Made by a program: the position numbers and the translations under genes | Origin: Woeseiaceae bacterium | Lineage (GTDB): Bacteria; Pseudomonadota; Gammaproteobacteria; Steroidobacterales; Woeseiaceae | Length of the DNA: 61,523 bases | Assembly: GCA_028289545.1 (NCBI GenBank) | Contig: JANQPG010000041.1 | Coordinates: forward strand, 1-61,523 | Direction: 5' to 3' | Part shown: piece by piece, positions 18,143-28,630 of the stretch | Position numbering within the stretch: the stretch's first letter is position 1 | Layout of the letters: each line of letters opens with the position of its first letter | Notes under the pieces: model-generated | Told to the model about the DNA's origin: nothing | Database searches by the model: none | Seen by the model: only the letters and a program-made list of their open reading frames with translations

Positions 18143-19519
18143 ATGCGCATACGACGACGACATTTTCTCAAGGGCATGGCCGCTCTGGGCCTACCGGTAG
18201 CAGCCTCAGCGGACAAGCAGGCGGCAGCCGGCCAACTGCTGCCGGACCACAATCAGTTGCTCGATCTGCCCGAAGCATTCAGCTATCGGGTGGTCTCCAG
18301 AGCCGGCGACACAATGAACGACGGACTCAAGGTTCCGCCGGCCCACGACGGCATGGCGGCGTTTCCGGGCGACGACGGCCGCGTGATTCTCGTCTGCAAC
18401 CACGAGATGCCGCCTTCCCACACCGAATTCAGCGCGTTCGGCAACGCGTTTGCCGAACTGCCCGATCCGATCAAGGCGCGGGTCTATGATCCGGGCGGCG
18501 GTCGAACGCCGGGCGTTGGCGGCACGACAACCAGCGTATACAACCCGACCAGCGGCCGCACCGAGCGACAACATCTGAGCCTCGCCGGCACCGAGATCAA
18601 CTGCGCGGGCGGGCCGACACCCTGGGGTAGCTGGTTGTCCTGCGAAGAGTGTTTCGAGGATCCGGGAGCAGGCATCACCAAAGGCAAGCCCGTCTTTCGG
18701 GAAAAGCGCCACGGCTATGTGTTCGAAGTCCCCGCCGGCGAAACCGGCCTTGTGATGCCCGAACCGATCCGGGCAATGGGACGCTTCGAACACGAAGCCT
18801 GCGCGGTCGACGAGCGAACGGGCGTTGTCTACATGACCGAAGACCGTCACCACGGCCTGTTTTATCGCTACCTGCCCGACGTGCCCGGTGAACTTCTGAA
18901 AGGCGGACGCCTGCAGGCATTGGCCCTTGTCGCGGCCGACGGGTTCAAAACCCACAACTGGTCGGGACCGGCAATCGAACGCCATCGCCCGCTGGTCGTT
19001 CGCTGGATCGATCTTGACGACGTCGACGGCGACAAGAACGACCTGCGCAAACGCGGCGCCGCGGCCGGGGCTGCGAGTTTTGCACGCGGAGAAGGCCTGT
19101 GCGCGACGGACGACGGTGTGGCGTTTACCTGCACAACGGGCGGACCGGACAGGCTGGGGCAGGTGTTCGGCTACTCACCGAGCCGCTTCGAAGGCCAGGC
19201 GGACGAAAAACGCGAACCGGGCCACCTGACCCTGCTTGCCGAAGCGGGACCGGAGTCTCTGCTGCGGCACGCGGACAATATTACGATGGCGCCGTGGGGT
19301 GACCTGTTCGTCTGCGAGGACACGAGCGATCACTGCGGGATCGTGGGGATCAAACCCGACGGCGAGCAGTATGCCTTCGCGGACAACCCCTACAACGACT
19401 CGGAGCTTGCCGGGGTTTGCTTCTCCCCGGACGGGCGTACGCTGTTCGTCAACATCCAGTACCCGGGAACCACCGTGGCGATCACGGGCCCCTGGGAGCG
19501 CTTCGCCGGCATCGGCTGA
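18143..19519 (+). CDS. PhoX-like DUF839 protein with Tat signal
   Basis: A 458-residue protein of the PhoX/DUF839 beta-propeller family. The N-terminus RIRRRHFLKGMAALG is a twin-arginine signal, so it is exported folded. Conserved features include HEMPPSH, WGSWLSCEE, EHEACAVDE and LFVCEDTSDHCG, which in PhoX contribute Ca2+/Fe3+ ligands. Typical PhoX alkaline phosphatases are longer (about 600-700 residues), so activity is not assured. It runs opposite to its neighbours and ends four bases from the pgk stop. Confidence 0.85.
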   Translation: MRIRRRHFLKGMAALGLPVAASADKQAAAGQLLPDHNQLLDLPEAFSYRVVSRAGDTMNDGLKVPPAHDGMAAFPGDDGRVILVCNHEMPPSHTEFSAFGNAFAELPDPIKARVYDPGGGRTPGVGGTTTSVYNPTSGRTERQHLSLAGTEINCAGGPTPWGSWLSCEECFEDPGAGITKGKPVFREKRHGYVFEVPAGETGLVMPEPIRAMGRFEHEACAVDERTGVVYMTEDRHHGLFYRYLPDVPGELLKGGRLQALALVAADGFKTHNWSGPAIERHRPLVVRWIDLDDVDGDKNDLRKRGAAAGAASFARGEGLCATDDGVAFTCTTGGPDRLGQVFGYSPSRFEGQADEKREPGHLTLLAEAGPESLLRHADNITMAPWGDLFVCEDTSDHCGIVGIKPDGEQYAFADNPYNDSELAGVCFSPDGRTLFVNIQYPGTTVAITGPWERFAGIG

Positions 19520-19523
19520 ATAA

Positions 19524-20690
19524 TCAGGCGCCGCGCTGTTCCAGGATCTGCACGGCGGGCAGGGTCTTGCCCTCGACAAACTCGAGGAACGCGCCGCCGC
19601 CGGTCGATATGTACGAGATACCGTCGCGAACGCCGAAGCGGTCGATTGCCGCCAGCGTATCGCCGCCGCCGGCAACCGAAAACGCGTCGCTTGCGGCGAT
19701 GGCTTCAGCAAGCACTCGGGTTCCGTCGGCAAACGCGTCGAACTCGAACACGCCGACGGGACCGTTCCAGATGACGGTTCCCGCGTCTTTGACAATTCGC
19801 GCAAACGCCTCGGCCGTCTTCGGTCCAATATCGAGCACCATTTCGTCCGCGCCAATCCCCTCGACACCCCGCGTTTCCGCGGCCGCCTCGGCCGAGAACT
19901 CCTTCGCTACAACAACGTCGTGAGGCACGGGTATGTCCGCGCCGTCGCCGGCGGACAGCTTTTCGGCAATCGCCAGCATGTCCGTTTCGTGCAGCGATTT
20001 GCCGACCCCCAGGCCTTTTGCCGCTATGAAGGTATTGGCGATACCGCCGCCGACAATCAGCGTGTCGACGACGTCCATGAGCGCCTCAAGCACGGTCAGC
20101 TTGGTCGACACCTTGGCGCCGCCGACAATGGCCACGACCGGGCGTGCCGGTTCGTCCAGCGCTCGAGCGAGCGCCTCCAGTTCACCGACAAGGAGCGGGC
20201 CGGCGCAGGCAACGGGGGCGTGCTCGGCAACACCGTAGGTGCTGGCCTGCGCGCGATGCGCCGTGCCGAACGCGTCCATGACAAACACGTCGCAGAGTGC
20301 CGCCATCTTCTGTGACAACGCGGCGTCACATTTTTTTTCGCCCTCGAGGAAGCGCACGTTCTCGAGCAGCACGAGTTCGCCGGGCGAGACGTCGATACCG
20401 TCGATCCAGTCGGTCGCGAGAGGCACTTCCCGCCCCAGCAGTTCGCCGAGGCGGGCGGCCACGGGCGCCAGACTGAACGCCGGGTCCGCGCTGCCCTCCT
20501 CGGGCCGGCCGAGGTGTGACATCAGCATGACGGCCGCGCCCTTTTCGAGCGCTTGCCGAATAGTTGGCAGTGCGGCAACAATGCGAGCGTCGCTCGTGAC
20601 CTGACCGTCCTTCACGGGAACGTTCAGATCTTCACGGATCAACACTCGCTTGCCCGCGAGCTCCATGTCGGTCATGCGCAGGATCGCCAT
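19524..20690 (-). CDS. pgk: Phosphoglycerate kinase
   Basis: A 388-residue phosphoglycerate kinase transferring phosphate from 1,3-bisphosphoglycerate to ADP. Visible motifs are the N-terminal [49 protein letters not shown] and the C-terminal nucleotide-site GGGDTLAAI. It lies 38 bases downstream of gap, in the order tkt-gap-pgk-pyk common in proteobacteria. The fructose-bisphosphate aldolase gene is not in the window. Confidence 0.96.
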   Translation of the reverse strand: MAILRMTDMELAGKRVLIREDLNVPVKDGQVTSDARIVAALPTIRQALEKGAAVMLMSHLGRPEEGSADPAFSLAPVAARLGELLGREVPLATDWIDGIDVSPGELVLLENVRFLEGEKKCDAALSQKMAALCDVFVMDAFGTAHRAQASTYGVAEHAPVACAGPLLVGELEALARALDEPARPVVAIVGGAKVSTKLTVLEALMDVVDTLIVGGGIANTFIAAKGLGVGKSLHETDMLAIAEKLSAGDGADIPVPHDVVVAKEFSAEAAAETRGVEGIGADEMVLDIGPKTAEAFARIVKDAGTVIWNGPVGVFEFDAFADGTRVLAEAIAASDAFSVAGGGDTLAAIDRFGVRDGISYISTGGGAFLEFVEGKTLPAVQILEQRGA

Positions 20691-20728
20691 GGCGCCAACT
20701 CCTTATAGAGACGTGTCGAGGACGGGGA

Positions 20729-21742
20729 TCAGCCGGCCTTCATCAGCGCCGTCGTCGTATCGAGCATACGGTTGGAGAAGCCCCACTCGTTGTCGTACCA
20801 GGCAATGACTTTCACCATCGTGCCGTCAATCACCTTGGTCAAGGTCGAGTCGTAGGTCGACGACGCGGGATTATGGTTGAAGTCGATGGACACGAGCGGA
20901 CGGTCGTTGTACTCCAGTACGCCGGCCAGCGGTCCTTCGCTTGCCGCTTTGAGGATGTCGTTGATCTCGTCGATCGACGTAGCCCGCTCCGCCACAAACG
21001 ACAGGTCGACCGCGGACACGTTGATGGTCGGAACACGCATCGAAAAGCCGTCGAGCTTGCCGTTGAGCTCGGGCAGTACGAGGCCGACCGCCTTGGCAGC
21101 GCCTGTGCTGGTCGGTATCTGCGACATGGTGGCCGAGCGTGCGCGGCGGAGATCCTTGTGGAAGACGTCCGTGAGTACCTGGTCATTCGTATAGGCGTGG
21201 ATGGTCGTCATGATGCCGTGTTTGACGCCGATCGCCTCGTGCAGCGGCTTGACGAGGGGCGCAAGGCAATTGGTCGTGCACGACGCGTTCGAGATCACTT
21301 TGTCGTCGGCCGTCAGCGTGTCGTGGTTCACGCCGTAGACAATCGTTTTCTCGATGCCGGCGCCGCCGGGTGCGGAGATCACCACCTTCTTTGCGCCGCC
21401 GTCGATGTGTTTGCCGGCCGTCTCGAGGGTGCGGAACAGGCCCGTGCACTCGAACACGACGTCGACGCCGAGATCACCCCAGGGCAGCTTTGCCGGATCG
21501 CGTTCGGCGAATACCTTGACGCGGTCGCCATTGACGATGATATCGCCGCCGTCGACCTCCACCGTGCCGTTGAACGGCCCGTGCGCAGTGTCGAAGCGCG
21601 TGAGGTGCGCGTTGGTTTCCGGATCACCCAGGTCGTTCAGCGCGACGACGTCGAATTCACCGGCCCGCCCCTGCTCGTGGATCGCCCGAAGGATGTTCCG
21701 GCCGATGCGGCCGTAGCCGTTGATGCCTACTTTTATGCTCAT
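20729..21742 (-). CDS. gap: Glyceraldehyde-3-phosphate dehydrogenase, type I
   Basis: A 337-residue GAPDH. The Rossmann motif is [10 protein letters not shown], the active-site Cys lies in [13 protein letters not shown], the catalytic His follows in [10 protein letters not shown], and the C-terminal [12 protein letters not shown] is diagnostic. It oxidises glyceraldehyde 3-phosphate with NAD and phosphate, and may serve gluconeogenesis as well. The gene is downstream of tkt (157-base gap containing a hairpin) and probably cotranscribed with pgk. Confidence 0.96.
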   Translation of the reverse strand: MSIKVGINGYGRIGRNILRAIHEQGRAGEFDVVALNDLGDPETNAHLTRFDTAHGPFNGTVEVDGGDIIVNGDRVKVFAERDPAKLPWGDLGVDVVFECTGLFRTLETAGKHIDGGAKKVVISAPGGAGIEKTIVYGVNHDTLTADDKVISNASCTTNCLAPLVKPLHEAIGVKHGIMTTIHAYTNDQVLTDVFHKDLRRARSATMSQIPTSTGAAKAVGLVLPELNGKLDGFSMRVPTINVSAVDLSFVAERATSIDEINDILKAASEGPLAGVLEYNDRPLVSIDFNHNPASSTYDSTLTKVIDGTMVKVIAWYDNEWGFSNRMLDTTTALMKAG

Positions 21743-21769
21743 TTGTGCGTCTCCCGCTAATCATCGTGT

Positions 21770-21787
21770 GCCGCCGAGTTCGGCGGC
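21770..21787 (-). other. GC hairpin in the tkt-gap intergenic region
   Basis: GCCGCCGA (21770-21777) pairs exactly with TCGGCGGC (21780-21787) around a 2-base gap. In the minus-strand transcript it lies about 27 bases upstream of the gap start codon, without a U tract on that strand. It could stabilise or process the gap mRNA. A U tract exists only on the plus strand, where no gene is read. Confidence 0.5.
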
Positions 21788-21899
21788 GCTGTGTTTTTGT
21801 CGAAACCCGTCGATATCGCGTACCCGATACCGGTCGCTCCTCCCCGGGGCCCGCAGCACTGGGGCGCCATGTGCTGCGCTGACGCGGAGCCGACAGGTT

Positions 21900-23933
21900 C
21901 TATTGGTTTCGCTCGAGGACCTCGCGTGCCCGGTCGACCACGTTGGCCACTGAAAACCCGTAGTGCTCGAAGAGTTCGCCCGCCGGGGCCGACTGGCCAA
22001 AACCTTCCATGCCGATGACGTCACCGCCGGGACCGACGTAGCGCCACCAGCTGTCCGGCGAGCCGGCCTCCACGGCGAGACGGGCCGGCGCCGATGACGG
22101 CAATACCGACTCGCGCCAGGCGCTGTCCTGCTGCTCGAAAACGCTGGTGCTCGGCATCGACACGACGCGAACGGCAACACCGTCGCCCGCAAGCGCGGCC
22201 GCCGCGTCCACGACGAGCCCAACCTCGGACCCGCTGGCGATCAGTATCAGCTCCGGCTCACCGTCGGAATCGACCAGCACGTAGCCGCCGCGGCGAATGG
22301 CTTCGATCTGCTCGCCGGACCTCGTCTGATGCGGGACACCCTGGCGCGTCAGCACAAGGCTGGTCGGACCGTCGCGTCGTTCGATCGCGTCGATCCAGGC
22401 AACCGCGGTTTCAACGGTATCGCAGGGCCGCCAGACACACATGTTCGGCATGATGCGTAAGGAAGCCACATGCTCCACGGGCTGATGAGTCGGGCCGTCT
22501 TCGCCAAGGCCAATCGAATCGTGCGTATACACGAGGATGTTCTGAATGCGCATCAACGCGGCCATGCGCAGGGCGTTGCGGGCGTAATCCGAAAACGTCA
22601 GAAACGTGCCCGAGTACGGGATCAGGCCGCCGTGCAGCGCCAGGCCGTTGCCGATGGCGGTCATGCCGAATTCACGCACGCCGTAGTAGATGTAGTTGCC
22701 GCCGGCATCGTCCGCCGTAACCGGCACGGACCCGGCGTGTTTCGTCAGATTGGACCCGGTGAGATCGGCCGAGCCGCCAGCCATCTCGGGCAGCACGGGC
22801 GTCAGCGCGTTGAGCGCCACGAGCGAGGCCTTGCGTGTCGCCATCGTCTCGCCCGCCGCGTCGATATCGCGAACCGCGGCCGCCGCGATTTCCGACCAGT
22901 TAGCGGGCAGGTCACCGGCGATGCGCCGTTCGAACTCCTGTGCGAGTTCCGGATGCTCAGCCTTGTAGGCGCGGAAGCGCACGTCCCAGTGATCTTCCTC
23001 GACGCGGCCGCGTTCCCGCCCGTTCCATGCCGACGCAATCTCGGCGGGAATCTCGAACGGTTCCGCTGCCCAGCCCAGCGTTTCACGCGCTGCCGCAATT
23101 TCGTCGTCGCCGAGAGGCGCGCCGTGTGTGGCCGCGGTGCCCTGCTTGTTGGGCGCCCCAAAACCGATCACCGTCTTGCAGCACAGCAGGGTCGGACGCC
23201 CGTCATCCGCAAGTGCCTCGTCGATCGCTGCCGCAATGGCGGCGCTGTCGTGGCCGTCAACGTCGCGGATGACCTGCCAGCCGTAAGCTTCGAAGCGCGC
23301 GGCCGTATCGTCGGTAAACCAGCCGCTGACTTCACCGTCGATCGAAATGTTGTTGTCGTCGTAGAAGGCAATAAGCTTGCCGAGTTTCAGGGTTCCGGCC
23401 AGAGAACAGGCTTCGTGTGAGATGCCTTCCATCAGGCAGCCGTCGCCCAGGAAAACCCAGGTCCGGTGATTAACGATGTCGTGGTCGTCACGGTTGAACT
23501 GTGTCGCCAGCATCTTCTCGGCCAGCGCCATGCCCACGGCATTGCTGATGCCCTGGCCGAGCGGCCCCGTGGTGGTCTCGATCCCGAGATCCGCCTCGTA
23601 CTCGGGATGCCCCGCGGTCCGGTAGCCGAACTGCCGGAAGTTGCGGATTTCGTTGATTGTCAGCGGATAACCGGTCAGGTGCAGCAGACTGTAGAGGAGC
23701 ATCGAGCCGTGACCGTTGGACAAGACGAAGCGGTCGCGGTCCACCCACTCCGGATTGCCCGGATTGTGCTTCAGATAGTCTCGCCATAACACTTCGGCAA
23801 TGTCCGCCATGCCCATCGGCGCGCCGGGATGGCCCGAGTTGGCGGCCTGGACCGCGTCCATGCTTAACGCCCGTATCGCGTTGGCAAGATCTCGCCGGCT
23901 TGGCTGGCCGGCCACAGCGTGCGGTTGTGACAT
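21900..23933 (-). CDS. tkt: Transketolase
   Basis: A 677-residue thiamine-diphosphate enzyme moving two-carbon units in the pentose phosphate pathway. The N-terminal [20 protein letters not shown] is typical, the cofactor motif begins [13 protein letters not shown], and the acceptor-binding [19 protein letters not shown] is present. All three domains (PP, Pyr, C-terminal) are complete. It heads the minus-strand carbon series and is divergent from metK. Confidence 0.96.
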   Translation of the reverse strand: MSQPHAVAGQPSRRDLANAIRALSMDAVQAANSGHPGAPMGMADIAEVLWRDYLKHNPGNPEWVDRDRFVLSNGHGSMLLYSLLHLTGYPLTINEIRNFRQFGYRTAGHPEYEADLGIETTTGPLGQGISNAVGMALAEKMLATQFNRDDHDIVNHRTWVFLGDGCLMEGISHEACSLAGTLKLGKLIAFYDDNNISIDGEVSGWFTDDTAARFEAYGWQVIRDVDGHDSAAIAAAIDEALADDGRPTLLCCKTVIGFGAPNKQGTAATHGAPLGDDEIAAARETLGWAAEPFEIPAEIASAWNGRERGRVEEDHWDVRFRAYKAEHPELAQEFERRIAGDLPANWSEIAAAAVRDIDAAGETMATRKASLVALNALTPVLPEMAGGSADLTGSNLTKHAGSVPVTADDAGGNYIYYGVREFGMTAIGNGLALHGGLIPYSGTFLTFSDYARNALRMAALMRIQNILVYTHDSIGLGEDGPTHQPVEHVASLRIMPNMCVWRPCDTVETAVAWIDAIERRDGPTSLVLTRQGVPHQTRSGEQIEAIRRGGYVLVDSDGEPELILIASGSEVGLVVDAAAALAGDGVAVRVVSMPSTSVFEQQDSAWRESVLPSSAPARLAVEAGSPDSWWRYVGPGGDVIGMEGFGQSAPAGELFEHYGFSVANVVDRAREVLERNQ

Positions 23934-24207
23934 TATGGCTAATGACTCGCGAGGATCCCGGCCTCGTTAGTGAATTCGGTGTTTTTTTGAGGGCTTCCGC
24001 GAATCGGCAGCCTGCTCAGGGAGGCGCGCATTTTCGAGCTTTTTTAGATGCTCCGCAAGCGCTAGCCACGGGGCGGGCCCGGTATTCGGCGCGGAATCGT
24101 AACGAAATGCATCGGAACTCACCGCAATGCCTCCGGAGCGTAGTGCCTGGGGAGCCTTATGCGTTAAACTAGCGCGTTGCCTTCATTCAAACAGCTGTAG
24201 AGACCCA
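23934..24207. other. Divergent tkt/metK intergenic region
   Basis: These 274 bases contain no gene. A perfect palindrome CTCCGGAG lies at 24131-24138. A TAAACT hexamer at 24165-24170, about 38 bases before the metK ATG, is a possible -10 element without a good -35. The section was compared by eye with SAM and SAH riboswitch patterns and does not fit them convincingly. Confidence 0.3.
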
Positions 24208-25368
24208 ATGACTGATTCGTTCGTATTCACGTCGGAGTCCGTGTCCGAAGGACATCCGGACAAGATTTCCGACCAGATTTCCGACGCCATCCTCGACGCC
24301 ATCATTGCTGAAGACCCGTCGGCGCGCGTCGCCTGTGAAACGCTGGTAAAAACCGGCATGGTTATCGTGGCCGGTGAAATCTCCACGTCGGCCTGGGTGG
24401 ATTTCGAAGCCCTGGCCCGCAACACCATTACGGAAATCGGTTACACCGACTCTGACATGGGCTTCGACGGCGCAAGCTGCGCTGTGTTGAATGCTATCGG
24501 CAAACAGTCGCCCGACATTGCCCAGGGTGTCGACCGCGACAGCGAAGAGGCGCAGGGTGCTGGCGACCAGGGCCTCATGTTCGGTTATGCAACCAACGAG
24601 ACGGACGTCCTGATGCCCGCCCCGATTACGTTCTCGCACCGGTTGGTCCGCCGCCAGGCCGAGGTTCGCAAGAACGGCACCTTGCCGTGGTTGCGCCCGG
24701 ACGCCAAAAGCCAGGTGACCTTCGTTTACGAGAACAATCGACCCGTCGCCATCGATGCCGTGGTCCTCTCGAGCCAGCACCATTCGGACATATCGATGAG
24801 CGAGCTGCGCGAAGGCGTTATGGAAGAGATCATCAAGCCGATCCTGCCGGAGCAATGGATCAGCAAGAACACGAAGTACCACATCAACCCGACGGGCCGT
24901 TTCGAAATCGGCGGGCCCATGGGCGACTGCGGACTGACGGGCCGCAAGATTATCGTCGACACGTACGGCGGTTCGGCGCGCCACGGCGGCGGCGCATTCT
25001 CGGGCAAAGATCCGTCGAAGGTCGACCGTTCCGCGGCCTATGCCTGCCGCTACGTGGCCAAGAACATCGTCGCGGCCGGGCTGGCCGATCGCTGTGAGAT
25101 CCAGGTGTCGTACGCTATCGGCGTTGCGGAGCCGACGTCGATCAGCGTGCAGACCTTCGGCACGGGCAAAGTGTCCGATGCCCAGCTGACCGCTTTGATT
25201 CGCGAGCACTTCGACCTGACGCCTTACGGCATCCTGAAAATGCTCGACCTGCTTAAACCCATCTATCAACCTACCGCAGCCTACGGCCACTTCGGCCGCG
25301 AGGACATCGACCTCACGTGGGAACGCACCGACAAAGCGGATGCGCTTCGCGGCGCGGCTGCGGCCTGA
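24208..25368 (+). CDS. metK: S-adenosylmethionine synthetase
   Basis: MetK makes S-adenosylmethionine from methionine and ATP. The 386-residue sequence has the N-terminal [20 protein letters not shown]-motif [12 protein letters not shown], and the phosphate-loop [19 protein letters not shown]. The ATG at 24208 leads straight into the conserved start. The frame is open 81 bases upstream but without homology. The ahcY gene follows by 28 bases, so SAM production and S-adenosylhomocysteine recycling are coupled in one transcript ending at 26761-26793. Confidence 0.96.
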   Translation: MTDSFVFTSESVSEGHPDKISDQISDAILDAIIAEDPSARVACETLVKTGMVIVAGEISTSAWVDFEALARNTITEIGYTDSDMGFDGASCAVLNAIGKQSPDIAQGVDRDSEEAQGAGDQGLMFGYATNETDVLMPAPITFSHRLVRRQAEVRKNGTLPWLRPDAKSQVTFVYENNRPVAIDAVVLSSQHHSDISMSELREGVMEEIIKPILPEQWISKNTKYHINPTGRFEIGGPMGDCGLTGRKIIVDTYGGSARHGGGAFSGKDPSKVDRSAAYACRYVAKNIVAAGLADRCEIQVSYAIGVAEPTSISVQTFGTGKVSDAQLTALIREHFDLTPYGILKMLDLLKPIYQPTAAYGHFGREDIDLTWERTDKADALRGAAAA

Positions 25369-25396
25369 ACGAATTAGCTTCCAGGAGACTCAAGCA

Positions 25397-26710
25397 ATGA
25401 GTACTGAACCGGCTGCCGTACCGAGCAGCGACTACAAGGTGGCCGACATTACGCTGGCCGATTTTGGCCGGAAAGAAATGGCCATTGCCGAAACCGAGAT
25501 GCCGGGCCTGATGGCGCTGCGCGCGGAATTCCGCGAGCAGCAGCCGCTGAAAGGCGCGCGCATTGCCGGCTGCCTGCACATGACGATACAGACGGCGCTG
25601 CTGATCGAAACGCTGACCGAACTCGGCGCGGAGGTCCGCTGGTCGTCTTGCAACATTTTTTCGACCCAGGATCACGCAGCCGCCGCTATTGCGGCCGCCG
25701 GCATTCCGGTATTCGCCTGGAAAGGTGAAACGGAAGAGGAATACTGGTGGTGTGTCGAGCAGACCATCGTCGGTCCCGACGGCTGGACGCCCAACATGAT
25801 TCTCGACGACGGCGGCGACCTGACGGGCGTTCTGCACGATAAACACCCTGAGATCATGAAGGACATCAAGGGCCTGTCCGAGGAAACGACTACCGGGGTC
25901 AAGCGCCTGTATGAAATGATGGCGGAAGGCTCACTGGCCTGCCCGGCGTTCAACGTCAACGACTCGGTGACCAAATCGAAGTTCGACAACCTTTACGGCT
26001 GCAGGGAGTCGCTGGTCGACAGCATCAAACGGGCGACGGACGTCATGATTGCCGGAAAAATTGCCGTGGTTTGCGGCTTCGGCGACGTCGGCAAAGGCAG
26101 CGCGCAGTCATTACGCGGCCTGGGCGCCACGGTTTGGGTCACTGAAATCGACCCGATCTGTGCGCTGCAGGCAGCCATGGAGGGCTACCGCGTGGTCCGC
26201 CTCGACGACGTGCTCGAAGAGATCGACATTCTGGTCACGGCCACGGGCAACTACCACATCGTCAGCGGCCCGCAGATGTCACGACTGAAGAACCAGGCGA
26301 TCGTCTGCAACATTGGCCACTTCGACAACGAAATCGACGTCGCCTATCTGCGTCAGTACGAGTGGGAGAACATCAAGCCGCAGGTCGACCACGTGATCTT
26401 CCCGGATGGCAAACGCATCATACTGCTCGCGGAAGGCCGGCTCGTTAACCTGGGCTGTGCCACCGGCCATCCGAGTTTTGTCATGTCGAACTCCTTCACC
26501 AATCAGGTGCTGGCGCAGATCGAGCTGTGGCAAAACGGCGATCAGTACAAGAACGAGGTGTACGTGTTGCCGAAGCACCTGGACGAAAAAGTGGCGCGGC
26601 TGCACCTCGATCGGATCGGCGCGAAGCTGACCACGCTGTCGAACGCGCAGGCCGAGTACATCGGCGTGGATGTCGATGGGCCGTACAAACCCGAGCTGTA
26701 CCGCTACTGA
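25397..26710 (+). CDS. ahcY: Adenosylhomocysteinase
   Basis: A 437-residue SAH hydrolase splitting S-adenosylhomocysteine to adenosine and homocysteine, relieving product inhibition of methyltransferases. Key features are the NAD-binding [15 protein letters not shown], substrate residues around [13 protein letters not shown], and the C-terminal [11 protein letters not shown]. The ATG at 25397 has AGGAG at 25383-25387. A start 57 bases upstream would overlap metK and was rejected. It uses the SAH hydrolase route rather than Pfs/LuxS. Confidence 0.96.
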   Translation: MSTEPAAVPSSDYKVADITLADFGRKEMAIAETEMPGLMALRAEFREQQPLKGARIAGCLHMTIQTALLIETLTELGAEVRWSSCNIFSTQDHAAAAIAAAGIPVFAWKGETEEEYWWCVEQTIVGPDGWTPNMILDDGGDLTGVLHDKHPEIMKDIKGLSEETTTGVKRLYEMMAEGSLACPAFNVNDSVTKSKFDNLYGCRESLVDSIKRATDVMIAGKIAVVCGFGDVGKGSAQSLRGLGATVWVTEIDPICALQAAMEGYRVVRLDDVLEEIDILVTATGNYHIVSGPQMSRLKNQAIVCNIGHFDNEIDVAYLRQYEWENIKPQVDHVIFPDGKRIILLAEGRLVNLGCATGHPSFVMSNSFTNQVLAQIELWQNGDQYKNEVYVLPKHLDEKVARLHLDRIGAKLTTLSNAQAEYIGVDVDGPYKPELYRY

Positions 26711-26760
26711 CGAGCTTCGACATCGCCAGAAACGCACTGCGGCGACGTCGCGGACAAGAG

Positions 26761-26793
26761 AAAAGCCGGTGGGAGCATCCACCGGCTTTTTTT
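26761..26793 (+). terminator. Rho-independent terminator after ahcY
   Basis: AAAAGCCGGTGG (26761-26772) pairs with CCACCGGCTTTT (26779-26790) around a six-base loop, and the T run continues to 26793. It lies 50 bases after the ahcY stop and closes the metK-ahcY unit. Confidence 0.92.
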
Positions 26794-26878
26794 ATGGCGC
26801 CGTCCGGCAGCGCCAATCGGGCAGGCGGCCGTGCGGTTTTCCTGACGGCCTTGCCGCAGACGGCTATGATGACCGCGA

Positions 26879-27676
26879 TTGAGGAAGCAAGAGGACGGCA
26901 AAATCGTCGACCGGCAAATCGTGCAGGCAGAGCGCACGCGCGTTCTGCAGCTCACCGACCCACACCTTTTTGCGGACCGCGACGGCCGTTTGCGCGGACG
27001 GATCAGCTGGCAAACCCTGTCGGCCGTCATCGAGCACTACCTCAAGGGTTCCTGGCGCGCCGATCTCGTCTATCTGACCGGCGATCTTGCGCAGGACGAA
27101 AGCCTCGGCGCGTACCGGAACCTTCGCGACGCAGTCGATCCGCTGGGTTTACCCGTCGACGCCATACCCGGCAATCACGACGATCCGGACATCATGCACG
27201 AAGCGCTGTCGACGTACGGCCTGTGCAGCATGCGCGAGACGAGCGGCTGGACGCTGATCGGCCTCGACAGCCGACAGCCCGGCGAGGTGGCGGGCCGGCT
27301 GGGGCCCGAGGAACTCAAGCGCTTCGATGCGGTCCTTGAAATCAGCTCGGGCCGTCCCGTGGCCGCGTTTCTGCACCACCCGCCGATCGACCTCCAGAGC
27401 GAATGGATAGACCGCATCGGGCTCGAGGACCGCGACAGTTTTTTTGATCTGGCTCACAAACATGCGAACCTCAAGCTGGTCGTATGCGGCCACGCGCATC
27501 AGGCTTTTGATCACTCCGAGGGGTCGATCCGGGTCGTGGGCACGCCTTCGACGGTACGGCAGTTCAAGCCGGGAGCCGCGCAGTACGAGCTGGACCAACA
27601 ACCGCCTGCCTACCGACGCCTCGAGTTCCGGGCCGACGGCAGCTTTTCCACCGAACTTGTCTGGGTTGAACAATGA
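26879..27676 (+). CDS. cpdA: Metallophosphoesterase, CpdA-like cyclic nucleotide phosphodiesterase
   Basis: A calcineurin-like phosphoesterase of about 265 residues with the five metal-binding blocks: LTDPHLF, TGDLAQD, PGNHDD, FLHHPP and CGHAHQ. Length and block spacing fit CpdA, the 3',5'-cAMP phosphodiesterase, though other class III phosphodiesterases are possible. The start is uncertain: TTG at 26879 gives 265 residues and GTG at 26921 would give 251. The stop overlaps the next gene by four bases (ATGA), so the two are cotranscribed. Confidence 0.82.
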   Translation: MRKQEDGKIVDRQIVQAERTRVLQLTDPHLFADRDGRLRGRISWQTLSAVIEHYLKGSWRADLVYLTGDLAQDESLGAYRNLRDAVDPLGLPVDAIPGNHDDPDIMHEALSTYGLCSMRETSGWTLIGLDSRQPGEVAGRLGPEELKRFDAVLEISSGRPVAAFLHHPPIDLQSEWIDRIGLEDRDSFFDLAHKHANLKLVVCGHAHQAFDHSEGSIRVVGTPSTVRQFKPGAAQYELDQQPPAYRRLEFRADGSFSTELVWVEQ

Positions 27677-28569
27677 CGCGAATTCTCATTGCACTGCTGC
27701 CATTGCTTGCACCGCTGTCCGCCGCCGCCGACTCGGCAACTCCGGTTACGCTCTGGCAGGCGGACGGCAAACGCAACCAACTCTATCTTCTGGGCTCCGT
27801 GCACCTGCTCCGGGAAAGCGACTACCCGCTGCCCGACGTCATCGACCGGGCCTACGAAGACGCCGAGCAGCTGGTCATGGAGCTCGACATGGACGACCTC
27901 GACCCGTTCGGCACCCAGGCGACCGTGACGCGCCTCGGTCTGCTCGAAGGCGGTCGTACACTCGTTGACGTACTGGGGCGGAACGACTACGGCAGGGCAA
28001 AGGCCCTCGCTGACGAACTCGATATTCCGTTCGAGATGCTCGCGAAAAGCGAACCCTGGCTCGCGGCTGTCACGATCGAGCAGATACTGCTGTCGAGGCT
28101 GGGCTTCAATCCGATGTATGGCGTCGAAATGGTTCTGACGGGCAAGGCCCAGGCAGACGGCAAACGTGTCGACGGCCTCGAGACCGTGGAGGAGCAGCTG
28201 GGATTTCTCGACGGGCTGTCGGCCGACGCACAGCGCGATTTGCTGCTGCAGACCCTCGAGCAGGGCCGTGAGACCGAGGCGCTCATCGAAGGGATGATCG
28301 ACGCATGGAAAACCGGGGATACGGAATACCTCGAGGCCAACATACTCCAGGAGTTCGAAGACTACCCGGAGCTCTATTCAGCCATCGTCAGCGAGCGCAA
28401 CGAGCGCTGGCTCGATACGCTGACCGAACTGCTCGACGACGATCGCGACTACCTGGTCGTGGTCGGCGCCCTGCACCTGATCGGCGACGACGGGCTCCCG
28501 ACTCTGCTCGAGAAGCGCGGCGTCAGCGTGCGCCAGCTCGACCGATCGTCGTCGCTGCCCGTCGACTAG
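27673..28569 (+). CDS. TraB/GumN family exported protein
   Basis: A 298-residue protein with a signal peptide (residues 1-19, ending SAAA). The TraB/GumN fold is recognised from the N-terminal [18 protein letters not shown] with its GxxH motif, the ELD/MELDM stretch and the C-terminal [22 protein letters not shown]. Relatives of this fold (TIKI) are metal-dependent proteases, while bacterial members are mostly uncharacterised. It overlaps the upstream phosphodiesterase gene by four bases. Confidence 0.85.
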   Translation: MTRILIALLPLLAPLSAAADSATPVTLWQADGKRNQLYLLGSVHLLRESDYPLPDVIDRAYEDAEQLVMELDMDDLDPFGTQATVTRLGLLEGGRTLVDVLGRNDYGRAKALADELDIPFEMLAKSEPWLAAVTIEQILLSRLGFNPMYGVEMVLTGKAQADGKRVDGLETVEEQLGFLDGLSADAQRDLLLQTLEQGRETEALIEGMIDAWKTGDTEYLEANILQEFEDYPELYSAIVSERNERWLDTLTELLDDDRDYLVVVGALHLIGDDGLPTLLEKRGVSVRQLDRSSSLPVD

Positions 28570-28630
28570 AGCCGGCTGGTTCCCCGGCGGCCCGTCTACC
28601 GGTAGCATTGCTTATTTTTCGGAGCCCCTC

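Noticed and set aside
21770..21800. Terminator reading on the plus strand with T run
   Set aside because: No plus-strand gene precedes it. The transcripts here are minus-strand, where the U tract is missing.
24121..24200. Possible SAH or SAM riboswitch upstream of metK
   Set aside because: GGAGCG and GCCTGG fragments recall the SAH element, but the required pairing partners and downstream CGCTC were not found. A covariance model search would decide.
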